A stretch of 64,000 bases of DNA from Vitis vinifera (GCF_030704535.1 NC_081821.1:3921001-3985000); one strand, 5' to 3'; positions 1 to 12,045 are shown, counted from the stretch's first letter. The notes: generated by a model not told the origin, from the sequence alone. Program-made: numbers and translations.

Positions 1-129
1 TGAAGTAAGCCCAAAAGATGCTGATTGTGGTTGTTTGCCTATGGACTTGTGTGTCTCCCTACATGTAGGTATAAGGCTGCGCAAGAGGAAGGGTGTTAGA
101 GTGCATGATATAATATTATGATCTCAAAT

Positions 130-175
130 CCTATAAACTTAAGCTTTTTAGGAAAATTGGTAGTTCAACAGTTAC
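130..175 (+). repeat. Short dispersed repeat fragment (also near 17.0-17.5 kb)
   Basis: The stretch around CTTAAGCTTTTTAGGAAAAT followed by TGGTAGTTCAACA recurs, with changes, at about 17025-17080, 17186-17232 and 17455-17497. The copy at 17025 continues into TGGTATTAAAGC, which resembles the initiator-tRNA primer site (TGGTATCAGAGC) of Copia elements. This suggests scattered pieces of one retroelement family; the assignment is inference. Confidence 0.4.
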
Positions 176-411
176 CATAAAAAGTCTGCATATTGCAGTT
201 GATTCAATCCTCAGCCGAGAGGCAGATTGTGATAACAAATCTCTCATTGGAAATGTAATTATGATCATTGCTAACCCCTCATGAAGGTCTCACACACACA
301 CACATGTACAATCATGGGGCTTTACTTTTGATCTTCACCTTAGGTAAAGGCAGCACTAAATTCCAATAAGTGTTCTCATTGTAGTATCTTTTACATCCCA
401 TGGACCTGCAG

Positions 412-2946
412 GAGTTACTTTTTCCAGTTATGGAGCTTGGGAAGTTGCTTCTTTCTCTGGCATATTGGGATGACAGCAGAAAGTCTCTGGCATTCTGCTC
501 AATTTTCACTTACATCATTTGGAGGTAAGATGCTTTCTCTAGCAACCATTTTCTTGTGTTATTTGTTATTTTTGTGGCAAGAAGTTGCTTTTGAGATTGT
601 TAAGTGTCATTGTCAACCTTTCTACTCAAATACATGAAATTAATTTAAGCATAGCTTATCCATTATTAAACTTCAGAATTTTCCCATGTGAGAAAGCTGG
701 AATGTCTATTATCCTTTGTTTCTGGGGAAATGAAATTTTGGAAAGGAAGGTCTTAATGCTGTTGGATGAGATGTATATAAAATGGAGAGCTGCCTTACTT
801 CGTTTTGGAGGATGGGATTTTATCAACAATCTATTTGTTAAAAGGAAGTTCTTTGTTTCATCTCTTCCTTTGGTAGCTGGCAGCGGAAGAGAAAGCTGTT
901 GAAAACATGATGAGCCAGGTATTTTGGTGACTGTTTCTGGAAATGCCATAAGCATCATCAGTGATTCTCTTGGGAATTTTTGCCCTCTTTCCTTTCAGCG
1001 GGTGAAGTGGCAACAAAAACTGTGCTACCTTTTTCTTCTCCCTTTCCTCCTCTCTTGTTAGTCCCCTAGCTCTATCGATTTCCTTTCTTCTCCAAGCAGT
1101 TGATGCCGCTATTTTTGCCATCCTTTTTAATTTAAACCTCACTTATTTCATCCATATCAGTTCTTCTAGGAGCTTTACTATTGAAGATCAAGCTTTTGCA
1201 CTGGGGAGATTTTTTATAGACGCCACCTTATATACACAATTGAATGTTCAAAACTCATTCATTGTAAATTCCTCTAGAGAATCACTTTCCAAATTCTCTT
1301 CCTTTTAAAACTATATCCTAATGAAGAAAAAGATATACTCTATAAATGTTGTTAACTTTAATTTTGGAGACCATAATGGTTGACTTGTGAGGATGTTCTA
1401 TAAGCCCACTGGCATAGGTTTGACTATTAAGGTGGTGGAGAGCATAGCCTCACTGGCAGGCCTGAAAGAGGCTGCTTCACTGCGGATCTGAAACCTTGTG
1501 GTTGAGGGGGATTTGGTGATACTTTTATCCTGGGTATCTTGGGGTAATATCAGTAGATATGGTGGATATTTCGCAGATCTAGGAGATGCAGTTGTTTTTT
1601 GGCATGGATGTTCATGTTTCTTTTGTTTTTTCCTCTTTTATTTATTTATTTATTTTTTACTCTTTTGAAGTTTTTTTTTTTGGTTTTCAAAGACTATAAA
1701 TAAAAAGAAATAATAATAGTTTTCATAGATTATGTGGTTTCTGATGTTGAGATTTCGTTGGTTTTTTATAGGTGAAAATCATAGAAGCTTTTAGTGAAAC
1801 TTTTGAGTTTATTTATTTCTCTCTTTCCCCCCTCATCGAAGGCTCCAATGCGACTACAAATTATCCATTTTTATTGCATTATTAAGTTTTTTGACGCATA
1901 GGCATCATTTTGAACTAGCTAATTGTGGAGTGTTGCATTTCAAGGAAATGCCATCTAGCTAGGACAGTTCTCCACTGGCAAGGCACTAGGCCTCTTCTAT
2001 CCCCAATATGCCGCATGTGGTTACCTCTGCACTTCCTTGCTCACTATCTCCATTTCTTATGTTGTAGTATAGGGTAATATTGATATGATGCCTATTTCAG
2101 GCAGATGCCTTAGCACTTAAGATTCCCTGAACCGCAGATGCTCTCCCATGGTAAATGCAAAGGGGGTTCTCCTCCTCTACCTCCAGGTAGAGGTGACACC
2201 ACATGTAAAGGGAATGACTGCTGCATTCCTGGCAGTTGGTGCCTAGAAAAGGGTTAGTATTCCTCCAAGATGGTCCAACCTAATGATCTCTTAATCCTTT
2301 TGAATGTGTAATTGTGGACATAGCAACCTGATGTTAATATGTCTGCTTGTGTTGAGAGAAGGGCTTTGGTTCCAATATGGACTTAACACATCTTAGTCCT
2401 TGGCTGGCCCTCCCATCACCATCTTGGGACTGGTTTGTTGGTCTAGGATGTTGGCTAGAGCAGCAGGCTTGCCAAGGTGGAACTGACATGCATGAAATCT
2501 GGTAGTTGAAATGAGAGGGTGGAGAAAACGACATGTGTCTGTGAGTGACATGTTATTACCAGAGGCTTTCATGTCATCAAATGGTAATTAATACGGGAAT
2601 GCACCTTCTTGGAGCACCCTTAAAGGATCTATTTCCACAAAACAAAAAAGAAAAAAAAGAAAAAAAGAAAAGAACTGGGAACTTGCTCTCCCTTTGTTTT
2701 TTACTCTTTTCTCTTTCATATCTTATACTAGAGCACTTGTTGCAGTCCAAGTGTACCTCCTGTATACAGAGGTTATGCTCTATTTGGCACAGTTCTTAAT
2801 CTATTTATTTATATACATATATATATATATGTAAGATCAATTGGGTTGGAAAGGGCAGAGGTTCGCTTTTGAGATCTAAACAATATTCTCCCTGTTTCGA
2901 GGTAGGGCTTGAAACTCCTTTTGCTTTTAGAATTGTCCAAGGGGAT

Positions 2947-3015
<69 letters not shown>

Positions 3016-4536
3016 AAGAGAGAGAGCTGTAGTTACAGAAAGATGGAGAGATATGCATCAGTGGTTGGTTCACAACTCTATTTTACATTGTTGTATATTC
3101 TTGATTCCTAATCCTAGTGCATGAAAATTTTTAAGGTATTTCTAAAGGTTGTGACAAATTTTTTAATTAAATCAGCTTGCTGAGTTGGCTTTGGTTCATT
3201 GCATGCAGTGGCAGAGTTGGGACTTTACTTGGGGGAGCAACCTCTAATACTTATACATATTTTTCCAATTGAAAATAACTGTAGGCCTTAGCTCAATGGT
3301 CCCTGGTCAGTGTTTCGAGGGTGGGGGGTGGCAAACGCTAGTCCTGGTTCGAGTCCTTGCTCCAGAGAAGTGGAGTTTTATTTTTTATCATTTTCTGGAG
3401 GGCAGCTGCCCCCCAAGGCCCCAGCTGGCTCTGTCCTGCTTGCATGGCACTTTGTTTCTTGAGAACTTACATGATATGCATTTGCAGGGGATGGCCCCCC
3501 AAGGTCCCAGCTGGCTCCGTCCTGCTTGCATGGCACTTTGTTTCTTGAGAACTTACATGATCTGCATTTGCAGGGGATGGCTGGGTTATGCCTTGGCACT
3601 GATACTCATCTTTATTGCGGTCTTTATGGCACTTACGAGATGTTGTGGTCAAGGGAGGCCCGTTGAGGAAGTGAAGGTAATAGCACCTCCTACGATGAAC
3701 ACAATGGAACAGCTTTTGGCTGTGCAAAATGCGATTTCTAAAGCTGAAGTGTTCGTCCAGGATATAAACATTGTTCTGCTCAAGTTACGGGCCCTGTTGT
3801 TGGTCATTTTCCCTCAGGTTTAGTCTCTTCCTTTGACAGTGATGAACCTTTTCTCTTTCCCTTTTTTCGTTTCCATTTGATATGAAGGACACTACATAAT
3901 TTATGGTACTTAAACTGTAACTTCATTGCACAAGATGCAGCTCTCACTGAACATCATAACATGAGACATTGGATTCTGCCCCCATTTAGCCATTTGAAAA
4001 GATAAAGAAATAAATAAATACATTGCCTCTGAGTAAATGGCAGGAGTGCCTGGTGTAACAAGTCACTTGATGAACAAGAGAGACAGTAACCAGAGAGAAA
4101 AATGATGCCTAAAAGTTACATTAGATGCTAATCTTGAGTAATATTGGGCTATTCAAACATACCATGGACATGCTCTGGCCCTGAATCAATCGGAGATTTG
4201 TTTATACCTGTCTTTACAACACTGCTTTTTTATGTTATGATTTAGCTTCTGCTCATCAATTACATTTCAGTGCAAGACTGTTTGATGGGGTGTTTCCATT
4301 GTGATTAGGCAAGCCTCAAATTTGCAATGGCTCTCTTGCTCATAGCCGTGGTTTTGGCCTTGGTTCCCCTCAAGTTCATGGTTATACTGACCTTTCTGGA
4401 GACATTCACACATTATTCACCCCCAAGGAGAGCAAGCACAGAGAGATGGATGAGGAGATTCAGAGAATGGTGGTTTAGCATTCCAGCAGCTCCTGTTCTT
4501 CTTGAAAGAGAAAAGGAAGAGAAAAAGAGGAAGTGA
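412..4536 (+). CDS. DUF639 family membrane protein, 3' part (5' exons lie left of the window)
   Basis: Three exons join in frame: 412-524, 3574-3817 and 4309-4536 (TGA). The first encodes ELLFPVMELGK through FTYIIWR, the second begins GWLGYALALI and ends LLLVIFPQ, the third begins ASLKFAMALLL and ends at a basic KEEKKRK tail. Splice sites are GT-AG and phases agree (2, then 0). The part visible is about 194 residues with at least three hydrophobic stretches, fitting an integral membrane protein. The motif around YSPPRRASTERWMRRFREWWFSIPAAPV is the conserved C-terminus I recall for plant DUF639 proteins, whose function is unknown. Intron 525-3573 is about 3 kb and holds a SINE-like unit, microsatellites and a duplicated splice acceptor. 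I could not assign the preceding exon with confidence; the sequence at 1-411 looks intronic. Confidence 0.85.
2947..3028. repeat. Compound microsatellite (TG)n-(AG)n-(ACAG)n
   Basis: About 12 TG units are followed directly by about 14 AG units and then ACAG/AG repeats, inside the 3 kb DUF639 intron. A short (AT)n tract lies just upstream at about 2811-2830. Likely length-polymorphic. Confidence 0.9.
3283..3395 (+). repeat. tRNA-derived SINE-like element
   Basis: A Pol III-type A box (TTAGCTCAATGG, 3289-3300) and B box (GGTTCGAGTCC, 3346-3356) lie in the order and roughly the spacing of tRNA-derived SINEs, followed by a T/A-rich tail. The sequence does not fold as an intact tRNA, so a SINE is preferred. 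Target-site duplications were not identified. Confidence 0.55.
3409..3580 (+). repeat. 86-bp tandem duplication spanning an intron-exon junction
   Basis: Copy 1 (3409-3494) and copy 2 (3495-3580) differ at only a few positions. Each ends with the acceptor ATTTGCAG followed by GGGATGG, the first bases of the DUF639 exon. Only the second acceptor leads into the full exon. Use of the first would add 86 nt and shift the frame. Confidence 0.9.
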
Positions 4537-5099
4537 CATTATAGCAACTTGTAAACTATGCATATATATATGTGTGTAAATGTGTCTCGAGTGATATGAT
4601 GTTTTTTCTTTTTTATCTTTTTTGAAAAAATATTTATAGGCCTGGATGTAAATTTCTACCATGAAAAATAACAAAAATAATAAAAAGGATCAGTTTGTTT
4701 CAATTGCCCTGTTTAGTATGTTTTAGTCTAATTGGACATATTTTCATTTCCTTGCTGAATGCAGGACAAGATAATCTGGTGCGAATTGAGGATCTGCTCA
4801 TATTTTGATTCAAATATTTATTGCACCATGAGAATTTCATCGAATGAGACTCCTTTATTTTTTGAGTAATATTACAATATCACAAGAAACTCAAATGCAG
4901 TTCTCTCACCATATGGAGTTCTCATTTTATTAAATCGAGTACATTTACAATGTCAGCGAAAAGTGCAGATGCTAAGAAACGAAGAGATTAAGAGATTATC
5001 CTACCGAGAAATAAATAGATCCAAATTCTACGAAAACCTAAAAAAGAGATTGAAATTCTCTCCTTGCCAAAGTTCAATTGCGAACAAATGAAAGAAAAA
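4537..5099. other. Convergent intergenic region
   Basis: This holds the 3' flank of the DUF639 gene and the 3' flank of the minus-strand VQ gene. It is AT-rich; no additional gene is seen. Confidence 0.7.
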
Positions 5100-5705
5100 C
5101 TAAAAATCGCGAAACTCACTCAATCCTTCCAAGGTCGAGGATGAAATGGAACTCCTGATGGTAGGAGTATAAATCAAAGAATCAGAATAATTATAAAAAG
5201 GATGATTTGAGCATAAAAAGTCAGTTGAATTTGGCGAAAACAAAGGAAGATTTCCTAAAAATGAATGATGATTTTCATAAATCGGAGGCAGAAAACATGA
5301 AGAATTCCCATCACCTACAAGATTGGCAGTAGCACCACTGCTGCAATTCTCATCTGAGATTACTGAAGTTGACTCCATTTCATCCTTCACGTTATTCCGA
5401 TGATCCTCCGATAAATCGCCCTTTTCCGCCTTCCGTTGCGCCTGCTGAGCTGGACCGTCGTCATCCGACCTCGACAACCCGGTCAGCTTCTGCACCAACG
5501 CCATGAAGTCCCTGGGATGAGTGTGTATAATTTTCGGTGAATGTGTGTAGATGATGACCGGATGGCGGTGCTGCTGAGGCTTTACGGCCATCGCCGATGA
5601 CGAGGATGACGACGGTGGTGATGATTTCTTGATCAAATGAGAGTCCTTGTTGATTTTCAAGCCATTTTTTGTATGTGCATGGTCATTCAATTGCGATGGG
5701 CTCAT
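5100..5705 (-). CDS. VQ-motif protein (single exon)
   Basis: Open frame of 201 residues from the chosen start. It carries the VQ core FMALVQKLTG at about residues 67-76, an N-terminal LKINKDSHLIKK basic block, a serine run, and PVIIYTHSPKIIHTHPRDF just before the core, as in MKS1/VQ8/VQ20-type proteins. VQ proteins of this type are nuclear cofactors that bind WRKY factors and are often MAPK substrates; SP sites are present (for example FSPNST). There is no intron, as is common in the family. The frame is open to an upstream Met at 5744, but the TATA box at 5757-5774 would put transcription start near 5730, inside that extension, so the Met at 5705 (MSPSQL) is the better start. Neighbour order with DUF639 and the C2 gene matches Arabidopsis chromosome 3 as I remember it. 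Confidence 0.88.
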   Translation of the reverse strand: MSPSQLNDHAHTKNGLKINKDSHLIKKSSPPSSSSSSAMAVKPQQHRHPVIIYTHSPKIIHTHPRDFMALVQKLTGLSRSDDDGPAQQAQRKAEKGDLSEDHRNNVKDEMESTSVISDENCSSGATANLVGDGNSSCFLPPIYENHHSFLGNLPLFSPNSTDFLCSNHPFYNYSDSLIYTPTIRSSISSSTLEGLSEFRDF

Positions 5706-5756
5706 GGCTTGGGGTACCCTACAAATTATGCTGTCCCTTTGCAAGGGACGTGTGGG

Positions 5757-5774
5757 TTATATATAATATATATA
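5757..5774 (-). promoter_or_regulatory. TATA box of the VQ gene
   Basis: A TATATATTATATAA-type run on the minus strand lies about 50-70 bases upstream of the Met at 5705. That distance leaves a short leader of roughly 25 nt, and it argues against the upstream Met at 5744. Confidence 0.65.
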
Positions 5775-5811
5775 CAGGCGTGGCGGCGAACGGGGTTACG
5801 CCATGTCAGAT

Positions 5812-5826
5812 TTGACACGTGGTCAA
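5812..5826. promoter_or_regulatory. Composite W-box / G-box / W-box element
   Basis: TTGACACGTGGTCAA contains two W-box cores in inverted orientation (TTGAC and GTCAA) overlapping a perfect G-box CACGTG (5816-5821). It lies about 107 bases upstream of the VQ start. W-boxes bind WRKY factors; G-boxes bind bZIP/bHLH factors. Function here is inferred. Confidence 0.6.
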
Positions 5827-6184
5827 GTTCTGGAGATGAATAACTAGAGGACGCCATCTGACAGACCGTTTAAAGGCAGGAGTGGTGGTGACGTGTCGAG
5901 ATGTGAGTGGTTTCCGGGAAAGAGTTGTTGGGGGGTCACCACATGTGCACCTGGACGAAGTTGCCGGCCTGGCGTACGGACTCGACGGCAAAATTAAGGT
6001 TGTGTTTGAGGCTTTGAGCATAGTATCTGAAAACATGCTACGTTTATGCGCGGGGTCACGCGTGTTACGGGCTTCAGTTTGCCTTGAACAATAATAGGTG
6101 GTCGTTAAGGATGAGATATGGAATATCCTCCTTTGGGCTTAATTATCTTTAAAATATTTATTCAAATAAAAAATTAATAAAATT

Positions 6185-7262
6185 TAGGTTTTGTTACACT
6201 TTACCCCTCACTTATAGCTTGTTTTGCAAAAATTAAGTAATGTATTATCTTCTTTTATAATTGCATATAATATGCATTTTTTGAAAGACGGCCTAATTTT
6301 TTAAAATGGTTAATTTTTTTAAAAAAAAAACCCTAACTAGTCATACCTTTCTTCGGCCTAATTTTTTAGGAAGGAATAAGACGAAAAGACGTGTGTTCTC
6401 CATGTGATCGAGGGTAAAAGGGTTAATTTAAAAAAAAAAAAAACCCTAACTAACCAGATCTTTCTTTATTCTTCTTCTTCTCTCTTCTCTCTTCACTCTT
6501 TCTCTCTTATCCCCTTTTAAATGTGGTTGATGTAGATAAACATTTAGATATCTCTTTTTCACTTATCAGAAGATACTCATTGAGGAAAAGTTTTGGTTTT
6601 GAATGGTGTTATATAGGTCTTCCATGGCGGTGACAGCTATAAAGAAAAAACTTCAATTTTGATGATATTTATGTTAGAATTTTTAAATTCTTGATTTGAG
6701 TTTTTTTAAAAAACTTGATTTTTTTGGATCTTTGGTTACGAATTAAAGATAATCATACCAAATTGAAGTGTTTTTTTTTTCCCCTTCTTTTAATTTTATC
6801 TTTAGGGGGTTTGAAGCTTTGACATTGAAGTTTGATTTTTAACTCTTTCTTACCATAAACTTGATTTCGTTGAATTGTGGGAGCTATTGATTTGAATAAA
6901 ATAAAATCTGGTTTGGAATTTGGGGTTTTTGTTGTTGTTGTGATGAACAAAAACCATCTCTAAATACTTACCATAGTTAAGGTTTCAAGCTTGAAATTCC
7001 AAGAGATGAGGTTATTCCAATTGAGGATTGAAGATTGGGGAGGATAGAGAAAGAGTGGAGAGAAAAAAAAGAATGAAGGAAGAGAAGGGTTGGTTAGGGT
7101 TTTTTTAAAATTGACTCTTCTACTCTCATTGAGAGCACGTGCCTTTCAATTCAAAAAAATAATGTTGTCTTTCAAAAACTAAAGGATGAGAGCTACATTG
7201 ATGAACTCAATGAGACAATGTGTAAAACAAGTGGAAGTAAAATGTAATAAACCCTAGAATTT
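6185..7262. mobile_element. Probable long-terminal-inverted-repeat DNA element (non-autonomous)
   Basis: The left arm (about 6185-6510) and the reverse complement of the right arm (about 7015-7262) align imperfectly through successive blocks: GTTTTGTTACACTTTAC, TTTTTGAAAGAC, AAACCCTAACTAACC and a CT-rich run ending CACTCTTTCTCT. No transposase frame is seen in between. The arms are diverged and I could not fix a target-site duplication, so superfamily is unassigned. Confidence 0.5.
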
Positions 7263-8500
7263 GTTACAAGTGACATTATTGTTAAAAGACAATGTTAGTC
7301 AAAATTTACTTTCATAAAGTGATAAGATAAACTTCAAAATAATTAATATTTATCTTCAATAAAGTAAATAATTAAAAAATAGTTAAGATAAAATAAATTC
7401 TCATCTAAATATTTTCTACATATAAGAGGATATATTTTTATAAGTTTCTAGAATATATTTGAAAGTGTTTTTGAGAAGAGGTAAAAATATTTTCTAATAT
7501 TTAAAAACATTTTCTTATAAAAATGAAGTATACCACAAAATTTTAAAAATATGATTTTTATGTGAATATTTTTTAATTTAAAAGTCGTTATAATTTTATT
7601 TAAAAAAAATTATTTATGATAAAAAATAAGAAAATATTAAAAAGATTATTATAATAGTTTTTAATTAATTAAATAAAATTTGAAAATAAGATAATTGAAA
7701 TTAATTGATATATTAAAATTTTATTTTAATATTTTATTTTTTGCATAGAGATAATAAAAATAAATTATTAATAAAATTTATAAGTGAAATCTTATCGAAA
7801 AAAATTAAGGAATTATCAAAAAAATAAAAAACATATTTGAAATATGGACAAACATATGTAATATTGGTTGATTAATTTGGACGATTATTATTCGAAATTT
7901 CTTGACATTTTCTCACCTGATTGTAATATTGGGATCAAGCGAGAGGCGAAGGGAAGAGAGTGGATTCCTTCAAGGCAATTGGTGTTTGGGAGAGCATAAA
8001 TGGGCCTAGATGAACCTAGTTGCGCCAACTCAATCTACATATGGTGGAACCTACTAAAAATTTGTTGTACATTTAATGATTTGTGTAGCAATGATTTTGA
8101 AAAGTGTTTTTAATTTTTTTTATAGCTATTTTTTTATTATTAAAAGAGTTGTTTTGTAGTACTAGAAATGATAGAGGTATTTTCTAGAATCATTCTCAAA
8201 TGAAGTTTAAATTTTTACAAAAAAACACTTTTAAATATTTTGAAATTTTTTAATTTTCCTAAAATCACTATTAGAAGAATATAACTTCTAGTCCTTCGAA
8301 TTTCTTCCATAGATGAGATCATATGATTTTCTAAATTTTTAAAAATTTATTATACCCCTAAATTTGATAACCAATATCGGAAAACAATAATTTTAAAACC
8401 ATTATTTTGTAGTGTATAACACTTTTTTTTTTACATAAAAATTATTATTATTATTTTTATAAAATTATTATAATCTCATTATTATGAATCGATATATTTT
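7263..8500. other. AT-rich intergenic DNA
   Basis: Very A+T-rich with many homopolymer runs; no credible gene, RNA or element with recognisable ends was seen. Confidence 0.7.
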
Positions 8501-8566
8501 AGGTTGAAAGGACGTATCAGAAACTTTTTCTCTAGGCTGAAAGGACGTATCATAAACTTTTTCTCA
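8501..8566 (+). repeat. 33-bp tandem duplication
   Basis: Units 8501-8533 and 8534-8566 share GAAAGGACGTATCA and AAACTTTTTCTC, with two or three differences. They mark the left edge of a GC-richer island. Confidence 0.8.
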
Positions 8567-9215
8567 TACCTGAGGCGGATTTAACGGAGCAAGAGGATAT
8601 AAGCACGTTTACATCAGTGCTCAAGTCATCGATTATGCCACAAATGGTCCATTTGTGGGCAACAAAGGGCACGATGAGACTTTCACAGAGCACTGCCTCC
8701 CCATTTCAGTCATGTGCTGACCCTTTTATGCATTATGGTGGTCCTTCTCACCACTTAGCATGTGCCTTGGAATATATTTGCCTTGAATCATAGTCTCTAC
8801 TAGAAGGAGACAGTAGCTTCCAGGGAGTTGACGTGGGGTTTCAGATTGTTTGGCATCTTAGAAAGTGTTGCCCATTGTGTTCCCCAAGTGAAAAAGTAAG
8901 CCATTTTGTAGTAGAACAAACTACAAAGTGGTCATTTTCACATAGTTGGTGTGCTTTTTCAAAGTACTAAGGACCGGTATATTTTCTGTCTCTTTCTTGG
9001 GTGTTACCTCCGAGTCCTCTCCCTCCATGCCCATTCACTCTTTCTTCGAGACAAGTGCCCTTCCAAAGGGCTATAGATCAAAACCCTTCGAAAAAGGGCT
9101 ATAGAAATGAGAGCTGCCCACGTGTGAGGAGTCATCCCAAGGGAAAGTCCTTGCAATTCCCCATAGAGTTAAGGGTGTAGTTCCGACATAATCCTCATGA
9201 CCGACGGGAAATTAT
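8567..9215. other. GC-richer island of unknown origin in AT-rich DNA
   Basis: Base composition changes sharply compared with both flanks. It contains repeated motifs such as AAGGGCTATAGA (twice, near 9066 and 9104) and no long open frame. It could be a fragment or solo terminus of a retroelement or an organelle-derived insertion; I cannot tell which from sequence alone. Confidence 0.35.
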
Positions 9216-11930
9216 TTTTGTTGTTAGATTTAAAATTTATTATTTAATTTTTATTTTAAATTTAAAATTATTTGATAAATTTAATTTAAATTTATTCTAA
9301 ATAATTAAATTGATATATTTACTTTCGTTAATTTCAATTAATATTTATTTTTATTAATTTTAAGTATTGGTTAAATATTCATATATTTTATTTTATTTTA
9401 TTTTAAAAAGTCAAATATTTTATTTTTATATAATTTAAAAAATTAAAAAAATAAATAATAAATTAAAAAATCTAATATCTGAAAAAGTAAATTATTTTAA
9501 ATTAAAAAAAAGCATCGATGTGATAATATTAATTGTCATTAAATTATCAGACCAGTACAATATGAACACATAAACCTCACATCCCACGTGAAAACGATAA
9601 ATTCAAAAGTATATCGCCCAAACGAGAAGGCAAAAAAAAAAAAAAAAAAATCTTATTGCTACATTCCAAACAACTTTCTCTAGAATCAAACACTAAGTAG
9701 GCAATTGCACGATGGGTTGCCACCATTCTCAACCCCACACTCTCCCGCCCACCAGTTTTGACGGCCGCATATATCCACCAACTCATTCAAAATCAATTCA
9801 GTCAACCACCTTTTATTTATAATTTATAATGTTATTTTTTGTTCTTTTTATAATTTTTTTTAGTGTATTTTTATTTTAACCAAAAACTTAGTCAATACAA
9901 CAGTGATTGATTATTACAGTTGATCCACCCCACCCATATAAATAATGAAAACTTATTGGAAAAATATAAGTGGAGTATTGATTTTAATTGGTTAATAATT
10001 TGGGTTTCACTTAGGTAGGTAGCAGTACTTTTTCAATACCGATATTGAAAATGGATTATTAGTTACGAGTAACATTTTAACGTCTTATTTATTTATATCT
10101 TAATTTTATTTTTTTATATTTTAATTTTATTTGTTTATAGCTTCCGTGCATATTTCATTGTATATATTTAAACGAGCCTGATATAAAGTATGGTAGGTAC
10201 AACTTTTATATGTTAGAGTTTGGTCATGTTTTTAGAAACTTATTTTTTATTTTTTTACTTAAAAACCGTTTTTAAAACACAAGTTTCAAAAAACATGAAT
10301 AAATAGACCTATGTTTTTATTTTGTTTTTAAAAATCAATAAAAATAATTTCTATTTGTTTTGTAAAAATTGTTTCCAAAGAATTACGATGAAATAGTATT
10401 AGAATTAAAAAAAAATAGAAAACTGTTTTTAAATTATACCATCAAACATACTCTTACCATTTTTTAATAATTTATAATATAAAAATGTAATTTGATAAAG
10501 AGGAAAAAATATATTAGTTTAATGTGAATGAGGAGGAAGAACTTCCAAGAGGTTGATTTCACAAAGGTCAACTTGTAGAAAGGAAAATAAAATGTTAATT
10601 AATGTAAAAAATAATATAATTCTTAAACAAAATTGGACGGTTAATATTTTATTGTTTCTTATTTAGTATGTTTTGTAAGATCATGAGAAAAAAATAAAAT
10701 AAATTGTCCAAAAATAATACTTAGTATTTATTTAAGAACTATTTTTTAGAACGATTTTCTATTTTTTAGAATAAGAAATACATAAAAACTGTTTTTTGTT
10801 TTCTATTATTAAGAATAGAAAATATAGTGTTTTTAGAAAATATTTTTTAGTTGTTTCTCTTGTTTTTACTTGTTTTCTAATAATTGCTTTAAGAAATAAT
10901 TATACAAATATGTAAAACAATTAAAAAAACACTAAATATAAAAATGATTTTTAAACATATTTTAAAAATAAGTAAAAACATTTTATGATTCCAAATAGAT
11001 TTTTATTTTACAAAAATCAGAGAATAATTTTAAAAATTGTTCTCAAAAATTATTTTTAAAAATATTTTTAAAAATAATTATCAAATAAACTCTTAAATTT
11101 AAAAAAAAAAATCGCATGACTTTAAGAGAAAAAAACAGAAAAGATAAAATAAATATAGCCGCAAGTTGGATAATTAAAATATTTATCAAAGGGTTCAACT
11201 TAGCCACCAAAAGGTAGGGACTGATCTTTAAATAAGGTTTAATTATTAAAAGGATAAATATATTTAAGCATTTCAAAAAAAATTAAAAATTAATCATATC
11301 AAGTTAATATCATATTTATAATATTTAATAAATGACTATATTTTTAAATTTTGAGATTTTTTTTTGGTATAAATATTTCTTAAATTGTTTTAAAAAAAGG
11401 AAAATGTAATTATACAAGGTCTCGTTTGGAAACAATATTTTTCTATTTTTAAAAACAAAAAGCAATTATGACTTTGGTAAGAACAAAATCTCTAATTTTT
11501 TTTTTCAAAAAAGAACTTTGAAAATTTGTACAAATAAATTGATGTATTAAATTGAAGATTTAAAAATTTATTTTTAAAGACAAAGAATTTTTGAGTTGTT
11601 ATATATATATATATATTTTTTTTAAAAAAAAAAAAAAAGAAAAGAAAAGAAAAAGTAAAAGTTGTACAAGTCAATAAAAAAAATTGTACAGCCTACCTGG
11701 AATGAAAGTCAACAAGTGTAGTAACACATCAGGGCCATCAAATTGAGATACAGATAAATGAAGGGTGGGATGGAGACCAAATGATATAGGTGGGACCCAA
11801 AAAGAAAAAGACTCATTTCACAATAATCTAAGTTAACTAAGCAGACAAATAACCATCATAGGAGATAACTATATTTCTTGGTCTTTTCTGCTGACTGCGG
11901 ACTTTTCAGCTTTCTCTGTGTCTCATCAAG
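9216..11930. other. AT-rich intergenic DNA with decayed repeats
   Basis: Long stretches of A/T with repeated TTTTTAGAAAA-like and GTTTTTAAAAAC-like blocks near 10200-11060 and 11400-11500, typical of small decayed inverted-repeat elements. No gene is supported. Confidence 0.6.
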
Positions 11931-12045
11931 TGCTCAATTTCTGAAAATTCTCCTCTTCACATTGTCAGGCGAGAACTCCATATTTTTTTTCTGGGAATTC
12001 TGGCCCATGGACGAGTAGCTCAGGTTGTATTTTCGAGTTCTTGAA

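Noticed and set aside
871-912. 42-nt exon-like block in the DUF639 intron (reads LAAEEKAVENMMSQ between AG and GT)
   Set aside because: It would be read in a different frame after exon 412-524 and gives a stop; the join 524 to 3574 already restores the family sequence.
3289-3356. tRNA gene
   Set aside because: A and B boxes are present, but spacing is long and no acceptor stem or cloverleaf is visible; SINE fits better.
3269-3823. 184-codon open frame taken as a single exon
   Set aside because: Only 3574-3817 matches DUF639; the upstream part is intron, SINE-like sequence and duplicated acceptor.
5706-5744. Extended N-terminus of the VQ protein (MQRDSIICRVPQA)
   Set aside because: The TATA box at 5757-5774 places transcription start inside this stretch, and family N-termini fit the Met at 5705.
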